Shown piece by piece: positions 17,111-27,679 of a stretch of DNA of 64,000 bases. The stretch covers positions 248,001 to 312,000 of the forward strand of contig NZ_JAJGNJ010000001.1 in assembly GCF_020781835.1 (NCBI RefSeq), written 5' to 3'. The translations under genes were made by a program, and so were the position numbers. This stretch comes from Microbacterium testaceum. GTDB taxonomy: Bacteria > Actinomycetota > Actinomycetes > Actinomycetales > Microbacteriaceae. A model generated the notes under the pieces. The model searched no databases and had not been told where the DNA came from. It was given only the letters and a program-made list of their open reading frames with translations. Within the stretch, counting starts at the first letter, position 1. Each line of letters starts with the position of its first letter.

Positions 17111-18366
17111 GCCTCGTCTTCCTCGGTCGCGACGAGCTGTCCGCACGCGCCGTCGATCTCTTTGCCGCGGGTGTCGCGAAGGGTCGTCGGGATGCCGGCG
17201 TCGTTGAGGCGTCGGACGAATTCGTTCTGCACCGGCACCTCGGACGCCGTCCAGATCGACCCGGGCGTCGGGTTCAGCGGGATGGGGTTGACGTGCACCC
17301 AGCCGCGTCCGCGGGCGTTGAGCTTCTCGGCCAGCAGATCGGCACGCCAGGCGTGGTCGTTCATGTCTTTGATCAGGGCATATTCGATCGAGACGCGGCG
17401 TCCGGTCTTGTCGAAGTAGGCGCGGGCGGCATCCAGGGCCTCGTCGACCTTCCAGCGCGAGTTGACCGGGATCAGCTCGTCGCGCAGGCCGTCGTCGGGC
17501 GCGTGCAGCGACAGGGCGAACGTCACCGGGATGTCTTCGTTCGACAGCTTCGTGATCGCCGGGACGAGACCCACCGTCGACACCGTGATGCCGCGCGCGC
17601 TCATGCCCAGACCGTGCTCCTTGTCGACCATCACGCGCACGGCCTGCATGAGACGGGCGTAGTTCGCCAGGGGCTCCCCCATGCCCATGAAGACGATGTT
17701 CGTCACGCGCTCGTCCTCATGGCCGACCTTGCGCGGGTCGCCGAGTCCGCCCGCACGGATGAGCGCGTTGGCGCGCACCACCTGGTCGACGATCTCGGCG
17801 GCCGACATGTTGCGCGTGAGGCCCGCCTGCCCGGTCGCGCAGAACGGGCAGTTCATCCCGCACCCGGCCTGGCTGGACACGCACAGCGTGATCCGCCCCG
17901 GGTAGCGCATGAGCACCGACTCGACGAGCGCACCGTCGTGCAGCTTCCACAGGAACTTGATCGTGTCACCGCGGTCGGTCTCGAGTCGGCGCACCTCGGT
18001 CAGCAGCGGCGGCAGCAGCCCCGCGACGAGCTCGTCGCGACCGGCTGCCGGAAGGTCCGTCATCGCGGCTGCGTCGGAGGTGTAGTGCGTGAAGTAGTGC
18101 TTCTCGAGCTGCTTCGCGCGGAAGCCGGGGAGGCCGAGTTCCTTCACCTTCGCCACGCGTTCCTCGGCCGTGAGGTCGGCCAGATGGACGGGCGGCTTGC
18201 CGCGCTTGGGACTGGCGAACTGCAGCAGCGGACGGCCGGTGGCATCCTTCTGCTGCTGCCATCCTTCCGTCTTCGGGCGCACCTGTCGGATGCCGGTGTC
18301 GGCCGGGGCCCCCGCGGGACGCACCTGCCGGGGCTCGGTCTCGCGCACGGGGGTCTGATCGGTCAT
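17083..18366 (-). CDS. rlmN: Dual-specificity RNA methyltransferase RlmN
   Basis: A 427-residue radical-SAM enzyme that methylates C2 of A2503 in 23S rRNA and A37 of some tRNAs. The cluster-binding motif CGMNCPFC is in [20 protein letters not shown] (about residues 184-203). [28 protein letters not shown] and the C-terminal [14 protein letters not shown] with the second catalytic cysteine are conserved. The N-terminal 60 residues are a polar extension. A TACCCT hexamer 7 nt before the ATG suggests a leaderless transcript; the promoter region is shared with the divergent licT gene. Tandem-repeat DNA overlaps its last codons. Confidence 0.97.
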   Translation of the reverse strand: MTDQTPVRETEPRQVRPAGAPADTGIRQVRPKTEGWQQQKDATGRPLLQFASPKRGKPPVHLADLTAEERVAKVKELGLPGFRAKQLEKHYFTHYTSDAAAMTDLPAAGRDELVAGLLPPLLTEVRRLETDRGDTIKFLWKLHDGALVESVLMRYPGRITLCVSSQAGCGMNCPFCATGQAGLTRNMSAAEIVDQVVRANALIRAGGLGDPRKVGHEDERVTNIVFMGMGEPLANYARLMQAVRVMVDKEHGLGMSARGITVSTVGLVPAITKLSNEDIPVTFALSLHAPDDGLRDELIPVNSRWKVDEALDAARAYFDKTGRRVSIEYALIKDMNDHAWRADLLAEKLNARGRGWVHVNPIPLNPTPGSIWTASEVPVQNEFVRRLNDAGIPTTLRDTRGKEIDGACGQLVATEEDEAAAAETPVG

Positions 18367-18456
18367 AGGTTCCAGGGTACCGGCGGCCACCTGCGCCCCG
18401 GCTGGGCGCGGCTTCGCGCTGCCGCAGGGCGCGGCGGCAGCCCTAAACTGCATGCC

Positions 18457-19365
18457 ATGCCCGGTGCCGGTGACGTCTCCCTCCCGCCCGGCGGCGTGCA
18501 GAAGCTGCTGAACAACAACGTCGTCGTGGCGATCGACGCCGATGGCCGCGAGCGGGTGCTGATGGGCCGCGGCATCGGGTTCCAGCTGAAGCACGACGGG
18601 CGCATCGACCCCGCGAAGGTCGAGAAGACCTTCGTGCTCGACCAGGCGAGCGACACCGCGCACGCGCGGAAGCTGCTCACCGACGCACCGTACGCGCTCG
18701 TGCAGGCCGTACTGCGAGCGGTCGACGAGGCCGAGCGGCAGCTGGGCCGCGACCTCGGCCGCCGGTTCCCCCTCGCCGTCATCGACCACGTGCACTACGT
18801 CGTGGAGCGACTGGACCAGGGGATCCGCATCCCCGGAACCTCGATGCCGGAGCTGCGCATCCTCCACCCCGAGGAGTCCCGGGTCGCCGAGCACATGGCC
18901 GCCTCGATCGCCGCCTCCCTCGATCGCGAGCTCCCGCCGGAGGAGGGCGTCTTCCTCACGATGCACCTGCTCAACGCCACCCGCGACGAGCCGAACGGCA
19001 CCGCCGCGCTGCTCTTCCGACGGGTGCAGCACGTCGTACGGACGGTCGAAACGGGCCTGGGCACCGCGCTCGACACCGACAGCGCGGACTTCGCCCGGTT
19101 CATCCTGCACGTGCGCTTCCTCCTGCAGCGCCTCGTCGACCGGACCATGCTCGCCAGCGGCGACTCGTCGTTCTTCGAGTTCGCCAAGCACCGCTATCCG
19201 CGGTCGTACGGCATCGCCGAGGCGGTGAAGGCGTACGTGCTCGCGGCCACCGGATCAGCGCTCACCGATGAAGAGGTGCTGTACATGATCGTCCACGTCG
19301 AACGACTCGCGACGAGCATGGGCCGCGGATCCGACGGTGACACGGTCCCCGCGCCGGTGCTATAG
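18457..19365 (+). CDS. licT: BglG/LicT-family transcriptional antiterminator
   Basis: A 302-residue antiterminator. Residues about 13-65 are the RNA-binding CAT domain ([30 protein letters not shown]). Two PTS regulation domains follow, each with its conserved histidine pair: His111 and His170 in PRD1, His218 and His280 in PRD2. In this family PTS-dependent phosphorylation of these histidines decides whether the dimer binds the RAT element and lets transcription pass the terminator. A classic RAT/terminator lies just downstream at 19402-19476, in front of a beta-glucoside PTS gene. The ATG follows a TAAACT hexamer (18444-18449) by 7 nt, so it is probably leaderless. Confidence 0.95.
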   Translation: MPGAGDVSLPPGGVQKLLNNNVVVAIDADGRERVLMGRGIGFQLKHDGRIDPAKVEKTFVLDQASDTAHARKLLTDAPYALVQAVLRAVDEAERQLGRDLGRRFPLAVIDHVHYVVERLDQGIRIPGTSMPELRILHPEESRVAEHMAASIAASLDRELPPEEGVFLTMHLLNATRDEPNGTAALLFRRVQHVVRTVETGLGTALDTDSADFARFILHVRFLLQRLVDRTMLASGDSSFFEFAKHRYPRSYGIAEAVKAYVLAATGSALTDEEVLYMIVHVERLATSMGRGSDGDTVPAPVL

Positions 19366-19366
19366 T
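19338..19366 (+). promoter_or_regulatory. Promoter of the beta-glucoside PTS operon
   Basis: A -35 TGACAC (19338-19343) and a -10 TATAGT (19361-19366) are separated by exactly 17 bp. The promoter lies in the last codons of licT. Transcription would start near 19373 and run through the RAT leader. Confidence 0.7.
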
Positions 19367-19401
19367 CGCCGACGCAGGCGTCACACCCTGCCGACGAATC
19401 T

Positions 19402-19476
19402 GGATTGTTACCGCGCGAGCGGGCAAGACCTGAACTCACATCGCTGACGAGCGATGAACGGGTTCGGGTCTTTTTT
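19402..19476 (+). promoter_or_regulatory. RAT antiterminator site overlapping an intrinsic terminator
   Basis: GGATTGTTACCGCGCGAGCG starts at 19402 and continues as GGCAAGACCTGAA to 19434. This closely matches the LicT/BglG ribonucleic antiterminator consensus, with the CCGC/GCGG hairpin stem. Its 3' part, AAGACCTGAAC (19425-19435), pairs instead with GTTCGGGTCTT (19462-19472) followed by TTTTTT, forming a rho-independent terminator. The two structures are mutually exclusive, so antiterminator binding would allow expression of the PTS gene. Confidence 0.95.
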
Positions 19477-19556
19477 ATTGCCCGAAACTCTCCGGATCGT
19501 CGACCACAGAACATTCGACAGGCCGCATCGATGCGGTGAAAGGCAGGCGGATTCCG

Positions 19557-21413
19557 ATGGCGGATCACGCGAAGACGGCGGCGGGGGTTCTCGCCGGTGT
19601 CGGTGGAGAAAACAACGTCCACTCCCTCGTGCACTGCGCGACGAGGCTCCGATTCGTCCTGAAGGACGAGGGCAAAGCGGATGCCACGGCCATCCGCGCC
19701 GTCCCGGGCGTCATCACGACGGCCCAGGCGGGCGGCCAGTACCAGGTCGTCATCGGCAACGACGTCCCCGACGTCTACGCCGCGATCCAGTCGCAGACGA
19801 AGCTCGGCGGCGCGGGTTCCGACGGCGCCGACGAGGGCCCCAAGGGCAACCTCTTCAACCGCTTCATCAAGATGATCTCCGCGATCTTCACGCCGATCCT
19901 GTGGGCCCTCGCGGGCACCGGCCTGCTGAAGGCGTTCCTCGCCGCAGCGGTCACGTTCGGCTGGATCGACGCGACCACCACGACGTACACGATCCTCAAC
20001 GCCCTCTCCGACGCCCTGATCAACTTCCTCCCGATGGCCCTCGCCATAACTGCGGCGCGGTACTTCAAGGCATCCGAGTTCACCTCGTTCGCGATCGCGG
20101 GCGCGCTCGTCTATCCGACGATCACGGCGTTGAACGGCCAGCCGGACATCACGTTCTTCGGCATCCCCGTGACGATGGTCAGCTACGTCTCGAGCGTCAT
20201 CCCGATCATCGTGATCGTGTGGCTGCAGAGCTACGCCGAGCGCTTCCTGCTGAAGGTGCTCCCCGGCGCCGTGCGCCGCTTCCTCACCCCGATGATCGTC
20301 GTGTTCGTCGCCGTCCCCCTCGTCTTCCTCGCGATCGGCCCCCTCTCGAGCCTCATCGGCGGGGGCCTCGCCACCGCGATCGGGTGGGTCTTCCAGACGG
20401 TGCCGTGGCTCGGCGGCGCGATCATGGGCGGCCTGTGGCGGGTCTTCGTGATCTTCGGTCTGCACTGGGGCCTCGTGCCGCTGTTCCAGCTCGAACTGCA
20501 GACCACCGGACAGATGCTGCTCCTCGGACCCGTCTTCGCCGCGGTGCTCGCGCAAGCGGCCGCCGTCGCCGGCGTGCTCGTGCGCACGCGGAACAGGAAC
20601 CTGCGCTCGCTCGCGGCTCCCGCGACCCTGTCGGGCTTCCTCGCCGGGATCACCGAGCCCGCGATCTACGGCATCAACCTGCCGCTCAAGCGCCCCTTCG
20701 CCTTCGGCATCGTCGGCGGTGCGCTCGGTGGCGCGATCATCGCGATGGGCGGGGTCTTCTCGACCGCGTTCGTCGTCCCCTCGGGCCTCGCGCTGACCGC
20801 GCTGCTCGGCAACGGCAACATGCTCATGCTCGGTATCGGCCTGGCGGTCGCGATCCTCGTCCCGTTCCTGCTCGTCGTGCTCGTCGGCTTCACGGACCCG
20901 GTGGACTCCACGGCTCCTGCCGCCACCGCCGCGACCGACACCGTCGTGCTGAACCCGGTCGACGGCACCGTCGTCGCCCTCGGGGAGGTTCCGGATGCCG
21001 CCTTCGCCGACGGCTCGCTCGGCCAGGGCGTCGCGATCCGTCCCACCTCCGGCGCGGTGTACGCCCCGTTCGACGCGACCGTGGTCGCGGCCTTCCCCAC
21101 GGGACACGCGATCGGACTGCGCGGCGTCGACGGCGTCGAACTGCTCATCCACGTCGGACTGGACACCGTGAAGCTCGGCGGCGAGCACTTCTCGCTGAAG
21201 GTCTCCTCGGGCCAGGAGGTGAAGGCCGGTGACCTCCTGCTGGAGTTCGACGGCGACGCGATCGAGCGCGCCGGCTACGACCTGATCACTCCGGTCATCG
21301 TGACCAACGGCGACCTCTACCCCGACGTCGCCGACGTGGCATCCGGTCCGCTCTCGCATGGCGAGCCGCTGTTCCGTGCCGTGTCCGTCGACACCCTCAC
21401 CTCCGCCCGCTGA
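19557..21413 (+). CDS. bglF: PTS beta-glucoside transporter, EIIBCA
   Basis: A 618-residue sugar phosphotransferase permease in B-C-A order. EIIB is at residues 1 to about 90 with the phospho-accepting Cys27 in VHSLVHCATRLRF. The membrane EIIC domain (about 105-455) has some ten hydrophobic segments and the conserved GITEPAIYGINLPLKRPF loop. The C-terminal EIIA domain carries the phospho-His at about 532 in LLIHVGLDTVKL. It imports and phosphorylates beta-glucosides. ATG 19557 keeps the normal EIIB N-terminus with a GGCAGG site upstream; GTG 19536 in frame is the alternative. Controlled by licT through the RAT leader and followed after 30 bp by the GH1 gene. Confidence 0.95.
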   Translation: MADHAKTAAGVLAGVGGENNVHSLVHCATRLRFVLKDEGKADATAIRAVPGVITTAQAGGQYQVVIGNDVPDVYAAIQSQTKLGGAGSDGADEGPKGNLFNRFIKMISAIFTPILWALAGTGLLKAFLAAAVTFGWIDATTTTYTILNALSDALINFLPMALAITAARYFKASEFTSFAIAGALVYPTITALNGQPDITFFGIPVTMVSYVSSVIPIIVIVWLQSYAERFLLKVLPGAVRRFLTPMIVVFVAVPLVFLAIGPLSSLIGGGLATAIGWVFQTVPWLGGAIMGGLWRVFVIFGLHWGLVPLFQLELQTTGQMLLLGPVFAAVLAQAAAVAGVLVRTRNRNLRSLAAPATLSGFLAGITEPAIYGINLPLKRPFAFGIVGGALGGAIIAMGGVFSTAFVVPSGLALTALLGNGNMLMLGIGLAVAILVPFLLVVLVGFTDPVDSTAPAATAATDTVVLNPVDGTVVALGEVPDAAFADGSLGQGVAIRPTSGAVYAPFDATVVAAFPTGHAIGLRGVDGVELLIHVGLDTVKLGGEHFSLKVSSGQEVKAGDLLLEFDGDAIERAGYDLITPVIVTNGDLYPDVADVASGPLSHGEPLFRAVSVDTLTSAR

Positions 21414-22859
<1,446 letters not shown>

Positions 22860-22860
22860 T

Positions 22861-22983
22861 CCCCCAACGATCGGGGCGGCCCCCGGGGGGACAACCCCGG
22901 GCCCCCCCAGGGGGGGGGCCCAGAACCCCCTCGCCATCCCCGACCCGGGCTGCACAGCCCGGGGCCGCCCCTGTGGAGTGCAC
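22861..22983. other. Intergenic stretch with long G and C runs and a hairpin
   Basis: This gap between bglA and the HAD gene holds runs of C and G up to nine bases, e.g. around 22875-22920, and a hairpin whose arms are CCCGGGCTG and CAGCCCGGG (about 22945-22965) separated by CA. A strong stem without a T-run may end or attenuate transcription. The homopolymer runs are also places where a sequencing error could hide. No gene is seen. Confidence 0.5.
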
Positions 22984-23829
22984 ATGACCCGCATCGCCTT
23001 CCTCGACGTGGACGGCACGATCCTCGAGCACGGCTCGGTGATCGCCCCGTCCACGGTGACCGCCATCCGTCAGGCCCGCGCGAACGGACACCTCGTGTGG
23101 CTGTGCACGGGCCGCGCCGAGGGCGACATCCACCCCGAGGTGAAGGCGATCGGTTTCGACGGCGCGATCAGCAACGGCGGTGCGTACGCCTCGCGCGACG
23201 GCGAACTGCTCGTGCAGCACCCCATGCGCCGCGACGACGTGGCGGCGATGGAGGAGTACTTCGACGTCCACGGCATCCAGTACTTCCTCCAGACGCACGA
23301 AGCGGTGTTCGCCTCCCCCGGAATCGAGCCGGTGATGCGCGAATACGTCCGCGAGCGCCTGACCCGGCGCGCGGCGGAGATCGCCGCGCTCGGGCTCGAC
23401 ATCGAGCCGACCACCTCGATCCCGCGTGCCCGCCCCCTGTCCGAGGTCGATCGCGACCGCGTCGCCAAGGCCGTGTTCATCAGCCCCGCGCTCGACACCG
23501 TCGCGCACGCCGCCGTCGAACTCGGCGAGCGGTTCCACGTCATCCCGGGCTCCATCCCGCTGCCGGGCGGCTCCAACGGCGAGATCGGACTCAGCGGCGT
23601 CACCAAGGGATCGGCGATCGTCGAGGTGCTCGAACTGCTCGGAATCGACGCGGCGGATGCCATCGGCATCGGCGACTCCTGGAACGACGTGGAGATGTTC
23701 CAGGTCGTCGGCACCCCCGTCGCGATGGGCAACGCCGTGCCCGAGCTGCAGCGCCTCGCCGGCCGAGTGACGACCGCGGTGCTGGATGACGGCGTGCACA
23801 ACGCTTTCACGGAGCTCGGCCTGATCTGA
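22984..23829 (+). CDS. HAD-superfamily (Cof-type) sugar phosphatase
   Basis: A 281-residue Cof-type HAD hydrolase. Motif I is FLDVDGTIL (residues 6-14, nucleophile Asp), motif II is LCTGR, the lysine of motif III is in VTKGSAIVEVLELLG, and motif IV is GIGDSWNDVEMF. The cap domain lies between motifs II and III. Such enzymes dephosphorylate sugar phosphates, flavin or other small phosphates. Position behind bglF-bglA suggests removal of accumulating sugar phosphate, but it may be its own unit because a hairpin separates them. ATG 22984 was preferred to GTG 22978. Confidence 0.9.
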   Translation: MTRIAFLDVDGTILEHGSVIAPSTVTAIRQARANGHLVWLCTGRAEGDIHPEVKAIGFDGAISNGGAYASRDGELLVQHPMRRDDVAAMEEYFDVHGIQYFLQTHEAVFASPGIEPVMREYVRERLTRRAAEIAALGLDIEPTTSIPRARPLSEVDRDRVAKAVFISPALDTVAHAAVELGERFHVIPGSIPLPGGSNGEIGLSGVTKGSAIVEVLELLGIDAADAIGIGDSWNDVEMFQVVGTPVAMGNAVPELQRLAGRVTTAVLDDGVHNAFTELGLI

Positions 23830-23930
23830 CCCGAGCCTCGCCGCGCCGCCGCGCGTCAGCCGGCGTTGGCCCGGCGCGCGCTCGGCGCCCGCCCGGCTCC
23901 CGAGCGGGCGTGCGCGCGGCTCCCGAGCAC

Positions 23931-23997
23931 GCATAAACGCGATCCGCGCGCATAAACGCGTGCGCAGCGCGTTTATGCGCGCGGATCGCGTTTATGC
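23931..23997. repeat. Perfect palindrome with 30-bp arms
   Basis: The 30-bp left arm (23931-23960) is the exact reverse complement of the right arm (23968-23997), with a 7-nt loop TGCGCAG. Each arm carries two copies of GCATAAACGCG separated by ATCCGCGC. It sits between the convergent HAD and SDR genes, so it may be a bidirectional terminator, but the length and the related copy at 16861 suggest a dispersed repeat. Confidence 0.95.
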
Positions 23998-23999
23998 CA

Positions 24000-24165
24000 T
24001 GTGCGCGCGGCGGCCCACGGCGCCATCGCGCGCGCCGCGGCCCAGCGCTCGCGCGCACGACGGCCCAGCATCGCGCGCGCCGTGGCCCAGCGTCCGCGCG
24101 CACGGCCGGCCCAGCGCGCGAGCCAGCGCGCGCCAGCGCGGGCGAGTGCGCCGCTACCGACCCGC
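24000..24165. repeat. Low-complexity GC-rich tandem repeats
   Basis: Degenerate units of about 30 bp containing GCGCGCGCC-GCGGCCCAGC and GCGCGCACGACGGCCCAGC recur up to the end of the SDR gene. With the palindrome they make up most of the 340-bp gap 23830-24170. No gene is credible here. Confidence 0.6.
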
Positions 24166-24170
24166 CGGTG

Positions 24171-25001
24171 TCAGTCCAAAAAGATGTCGGGATACAGCGC
24201 CGCATCGGGGGTGCCGGGCACCGCGGCGTAGCCGGAGAAGTCCGTGACACCCGCGGCCTCGAGGACGTCCTCGACGATCAGCGTCCGTCCGGTCAGCTCG
24301 CGCGACGGGGAGGTCAGCACCTCGTACGCGGCGTCGGCGTAGATCTCGGGCGTGCGCGAGACGGCCATGAGCCGGTCGCCACCGATGACGTTCTGCACCG
24401 CCGCCGTCGCGATCGTCGTCCGCGGCCACAGCGTGTTCGCCGCGATCCCTTCGCCGGCGAACTCCTCCGCCATCCCGAGCGTCACCATCGTCATGCCGAA
24501 CTTCGCCAGGCTGTAGCCGGTGTGCGCGCCCAGCCATCTCGGCGTGACGTTCAGCGGCGGCGAGAGCGAGAGGATGTGGGGGTTGGCGGCATCCTTCAGC
24601 TGCGGGATCGCCGCCCGCGAGAGCAGGAACGTTCCGCGCACGTTGACGTCCTGCATGAGGTCGTACTTCTTCGTCGCAAGATCCAGCGAACCCGACAGGT
24701 CGATGACGCTGGCGTTGTTCACCACGATGTCGACGCCGCCGAACTCCCCGACCGTGCGGAGGACGGCCTCGGTGATCGACTCCTCGTCGCGGACGTCGCC
24801 GACGATCGGCAGAGCGCGTCCGCCCGCGGCGCGGATCGCCTCGGCCGCGGTGTGCACGGTGCCCTCGAGCTTCGGGTGCGGAGTGTCGGTCTTGGCCAGC
24901 AGGGCGACGTTGGCCCCGTCGCGCGCGGCGCGCAGCGCGATCGCGAGACCGATGCCGCGGCTGCCGCCCGACATGAGGATCGTCTTCCCGGCGAGCGTCA
25001 T
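24171..25001 (-). CDS. SDR family oxidoreductase, HSDL2-like
   Basis: A 276-residue short-chain dehydrogenase. The Rossmann motif is MSGGSRGIGLAIA, then VNNASVIDLSGSLD and the active-site Tyr-x-x-x-Lys in YSLAKFGM. The overall pattern, including HPKLEGTVHTAAEAI near residue 45 and ANTLWPRTTIATAAV, matches the SDR_c group with human hydroxysteroid dehydrogenase-like protein 2, usually linked to lipid metabolism. Its ATG overlaps the stop of the upstream enoyl-CoA hydratase-like gene (ATGA), so it is the last gene of a three-gene operon acting on acyl-CoA compounds. Exact substrate unknown. Confidence 0.9.
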   Translation of the reverse strand: MTLAGKTILMSGGSRGIGLAIALRAARDGANVALLAKTDTPHPKLEGTVHTAAEAIRAAGGRALPIVGDVRDEESITEAVLRTVGEFGGVDIVVNNASVIDLSGSLDLATKKYDLMQDVNVRGTFLLSRAAIPQLKDAANPHILSLSPPLNVTPRWLGAHTGYSLAKFGMTMVTLGMAEEFAGEGIAANTLWPRTTIATAAVQNVIGGDRLMAVSRTPEIYADAAYEVLTSPSRELTGRTLIVEDVLEAAGVTDFSGYAAVPGTPDAALYPDIFLD

Positions 25002-25774
25002 GGGCGTCCTTTCGCAGAGGCGGCGGCGAAGGCGGCGATTCGCGCCCGAGCCTCCGGGGTGTCGAAGGCCGCGCCGATCGTGGCGGCCTCGTCGGCGAGG
25101 TTCTCGGCGAACCCGCGCCCGGAGCCGACGCGTACGAGCCGCGTGGCCTGACCGAACGCCGCGGCCGCGCCCTCCAGCCAGAACCGGGCGATCTCCTCGA
25201 CCCGCGCCGTCAGATCCGTGGATGCCACGACCTCGGCGACGAGACCCCAGTCCCGGGCCTCCGTGGCGTCGAGCATGCGGTCCTGCAACAGCAGCTGCAG
25301 CGCGCGGCGCTGGCCGATCGCGGCCGGCAGCAGCGTCGAGACGCCGAGGTCGGGGGTGAGCCCGATGTTGGCGTACCGGCTGACGAAGCGGGCGTTCTCG
25401 CCGGCCACGACGTAGTCGGCGGTCAGCATGAGCCCCAGACCGCCGCCGGCGACCGCGCCCTGAACGGCGGCGACCATCGGCAGCGGCGCCTCGACGAACG
25501 TGCGGATGCCGTCATGGATGACCGCCGCCGTCTCCGTCACCACGGCACCCGAGGCGCCGCTGGTCGCCATGGCCACGACGTCACCGCCGGCGCAGAACGC
25601 GGGGCCCGTGGCATCCAGGATCACCGCCCCCACCGACGGGTCCGAGGTCACCTCGTGCGCGACCTCGCGCCAGCGGCGGGCCATCGGGAAGTCCATCGCG
25701 TTGAGCGAGGCGGGGCGGTCGAAGGTGACGCGCGCGAGGCCGCCGTCGACGCGGAGCCGGATGCCGTCGGTCAT
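24998..25774 (-). CDS. Enoyl-CoA hydratase/isomerase family protein, PaaG-like
   Basis: A 258-residue crotonase. The oxyanion segment is AFCAGGDVVAM and the loop AVQGAVAGGGLGLMLTADYVVA lacks the first catalytic glutamate of true hydratases. An aspartate in NIGLTPDLGVSTLLP occupies the place used by PaaG-type isomerases. An isomerase or other crotonase reaction is therefore more likely than plain hydration. It overlaps both neighbours by ATGA (24998-25001 and 25771-25774), showing tight translational coupling with two SDR genes. Confidence 0.88.
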   Translation of the reverse strand: MTDGIRLRVDGGLARVTFDRPASLNAMDFPMARRWREVAHEVTSDPSVGAVILDATGPAFCAGGDVVAMATSGASGAVVTETAAVIHDGIRTFVEAPLPMVAAVQGAVAGGGLGLMLTADYVVAGENARFVSRYANIGLTPDLGVSTLLPAAIGQRRALQLLLQDRMLDATEARDWGLVAEVVASTDLTARVEEIARFWLEGAAAAFGQATRLVRVGSGRGFAENLADEAATIGAAFDTPEARARIAAFAAASAKGRP

Positions 25775-26532
25775 TTCGGCGCCATCCGGATCGCGCCGTC
25801 GAGGCGAATGGTCTCGCCGTTCAGATAACCGTTGTCGACGATCGTCAGCACGAGCCGCGCGTACTCGTCGGGGGCGCCGAGCCGCGAGGGGTACGGCACC
25901 TGCTGACCGAGCGAGTCCTGCGCGGCCTGCGGCAGCCCCTTGAGCATGGGCGTCTCCATGATGCCGGGGGCGATGGTGACGACCCGGATGCCGTGTCGGG
26001 CGAGCTCGCGGGCGATCGGCAGGGTCATCGCGTGCACGCCGCCCTTGCTGGCGGAGTACGCCGGCTGGCCGATCTGCCCGTCGAAGGCCGCGACGCTGGC
26101 GGTGTTGACGATGACGCCGCGGTCGCCGCTCCCGCTCGGCTCCTGCGCGGCCATGAGCGCGGCGGTCTGCGCGATCACGTTGTACGTGCCGACGAGATTG
26201 ATGCGGACGAGCCGCTCGAAGTCGCCGAGCGGCGTCGGCCGTAAGTCACGGTCGAGGACCTTCGCCGGCGGGGCGATGCCCGCGCAGTTCACGACGACCC
26301 GCAGCGGGGACACCGCGGCGGCGGACGCGGCGGCGGCGGCGACCTGCTCGGCATCCGTGACATCCGCCGCGGCGAAGGCGCCGCCGATCTCGTCCGCGGC
26401 CTCGGCCCCGGTCGACGAGGGCAGGTCGACGATCGTCACGCGCGCGCCGACGGCGGCGAGGCGGCGGGCTGTGGCGAGTCCGAGCCCCGAGGCGCCACCG
26501 GTGACGAGGGCGGATGCACCCGTGATGTCCAT
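25771..26532 (-). CDS. SDR 3-hydroxyacyl-CoA dehydrogenase, HSD10-like
   Basis: A 253-residue SDR. Visible features are the cofactor motif TGGASGLGLAT (residues 8-18), VNCAGIAPPAKVL, and the catalytic YSASKGGV followed by LPIARELARHGIRVVTIAPGIMETPML, characteristic of type II 3-hydroxyacyl-CoA / 2-methyl-3-hydroxybutyryl-CoA dehydrogenases. Asp near beta-2 (IVDLPSS) suggests NAD+ preference. The ATG at 26532 has GGAGAA upstream; the longer frame adds 11 residues. First gene of the operon with the crotonase and the HSDL2-like SDR. Confidence 0.88.
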   Translation of the reverse strand: MDITGASALVTGGASGLGLATARRLAAVGARVTIVDLPSSTGAEAADEIGGAFAAADVTDAEQVAAAAASAAAVSPLRVVVNCAGIAPPAKVLDRDLRPTPLGDFERLVRINLVGTYNVIAQTAALMAAQEPSGSGDRGVIVNTASVAAFDGQIGQPAYSASKGGVHAMTLPIARELARHGIRVVTIAPGIMETPMLKGLPQAAQDSLGQQVPYPSRLGAPDEYARLVLTIVDNGYLNGETIRLDGAIRMAPK

Positions 26533-26577
26533 GCGTTCTCCTTCGAAGCAGAAACCGAGTGTCACTCTACCCGGGAC

Positions 26578-27549
26578 TCAGGTTCGGCGTGAGCGCACCC
26601 ACGACCACGCGCGCGGACCCACCGGGTGGGTTCGCAGCGCAGCGGTGGCCGCGCCGTCGGCCAGGAGAGCGATCTCGTCCTCGCTCCAGCCCCGGGTCGC
26701 CCGCAGCCGGTCCGACAGCACGGCGACGGCCTGCGGCACGGACACCTCGACGCCGCGCGGCACATCGGCGGCGGCAGGATCGACCGACCGCCCCACCGAC
26801 CGGAGGTCGCTGACAAGAGCACGGACCCGATCCGCTCCGTAGGCGGCGGATGCCAGACGCCAGTCGCCGACGACGACGATCGATCCCGAGACCGGGCGGG
26901 ACGAGGGTTGACCGTTCCGGCTGCGCTCCGTCCGCAGTTGCAGCACCGCCACGCCGACGGCCAGCACGACGACCGAGCCGACGACGGTGGCGGGCACGAA
27001 GGAGAAGCCGATACGGTACGGCGGCGAGCCCCAACCGGTCACGATCGCGAAGCCGAGGCGCAACGCCGAGAACACGCCGTAGCCGCCGGCGGCGAGGGCG
27101 ATCGTGCGGATCGGCCCCCATGGCTCGGCGGGCGATCGCGCCGCGGCCCACGCGCACACGCCACTGGCGATGGTCAGCACCGCCACCTTCACACCGAGCG
27201 ATCCGGGCAGCGGGACGAGACTGGTCACGACACCCACGCCGATCGACACGACGAACGCCGCGACCGAGGGCCAGAGCACGCGACCTCCCCCGAGGGCGTG
27301 CACCGCGACGAACAGCAGGAACGGCACCAGCACCATGCACGTGTCGCCCACGGCGAGGCACGGCTGGCCACCCCCGTGTTCGTAGGCGATATAGAGGATG
27401 CTCGCCCCCACGGCCGCGATGCCGGCAGCCTCGGCGAATCGGAGGAACAGCGCGGAGGGGTCCGAGCTCCGCAGGAGCGGCACGGCCACGACCAGGACCG
27501 CGGCCACGACCGCGACGCTGATCCCGAGGAACACGAACAGCGGCCCCAT
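26578..27549 (-). CDS. Membrane protein of unknown function
   Basis: A 323-residue protein with about seven hydrophobic helices in residues 1-215 (for example LFVFLGISVAVVAAVLVVAVPLL and VVGSVVVLAVGVAVLQL), followed by a soluble tail of about 105 residues. A CLAVGDTC loop with two cysteines may form a disulfide outside the membrane. I do not recognise the family. ATG 27549 has GAGAGGG 8 nt upstream. It lies 45 bp before the acyl-CoA operon on the same strand. Confidence 0.65.
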   Translation of the reverse strand: MGPLFVFLGISVAVVAAVLVVAVPLLRSSDPSALFLRFAEAAGIAAVGASILYIAYEHGGGQPCLAVGDTCMVLVPFLLFVAVHALGGGRVLWPSVAAFVVSIGVGVVTSLVPLPGSLGVKVAVLTIASGVCAWAAARSPAEPWGPIRTIALAAGGYGVFSALRLGFAIVTGWGSPPYRIGFSFVPATVVGSVVVLAVGVAVLQLRTERSRNGQPSSRPVSGSIVVVGDWRLASAAYGADRVRALVSDLRSVGRSVDPAAADVPRGVEVSVPQAVAVLSDRLRATRGWSEDEIALLADGAATAALRTHPVGPRAWSWVRSRRT

Positions 27550-27679
27550 TGGCACCCCTCTCCGGCCCTGACCGCGATGGGACGCGACGGCGCGGCCTTC
27601 AGCGTAGCCCGCGCCGTCGCCGCGGGCGTCGCGTTCACCGCATTGTTAGCCCCGGTCATCGTGCGCCTAGGCTCGAGGG

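Noticed and set aside
23830..24170. Small open frames in the GC-rich gap after the HAD gene
   Set aside because: All consist of repeat-derived Arg/Ala/Pro sequence with no start context. The gap is explained by the palindrome and tandem repeats.
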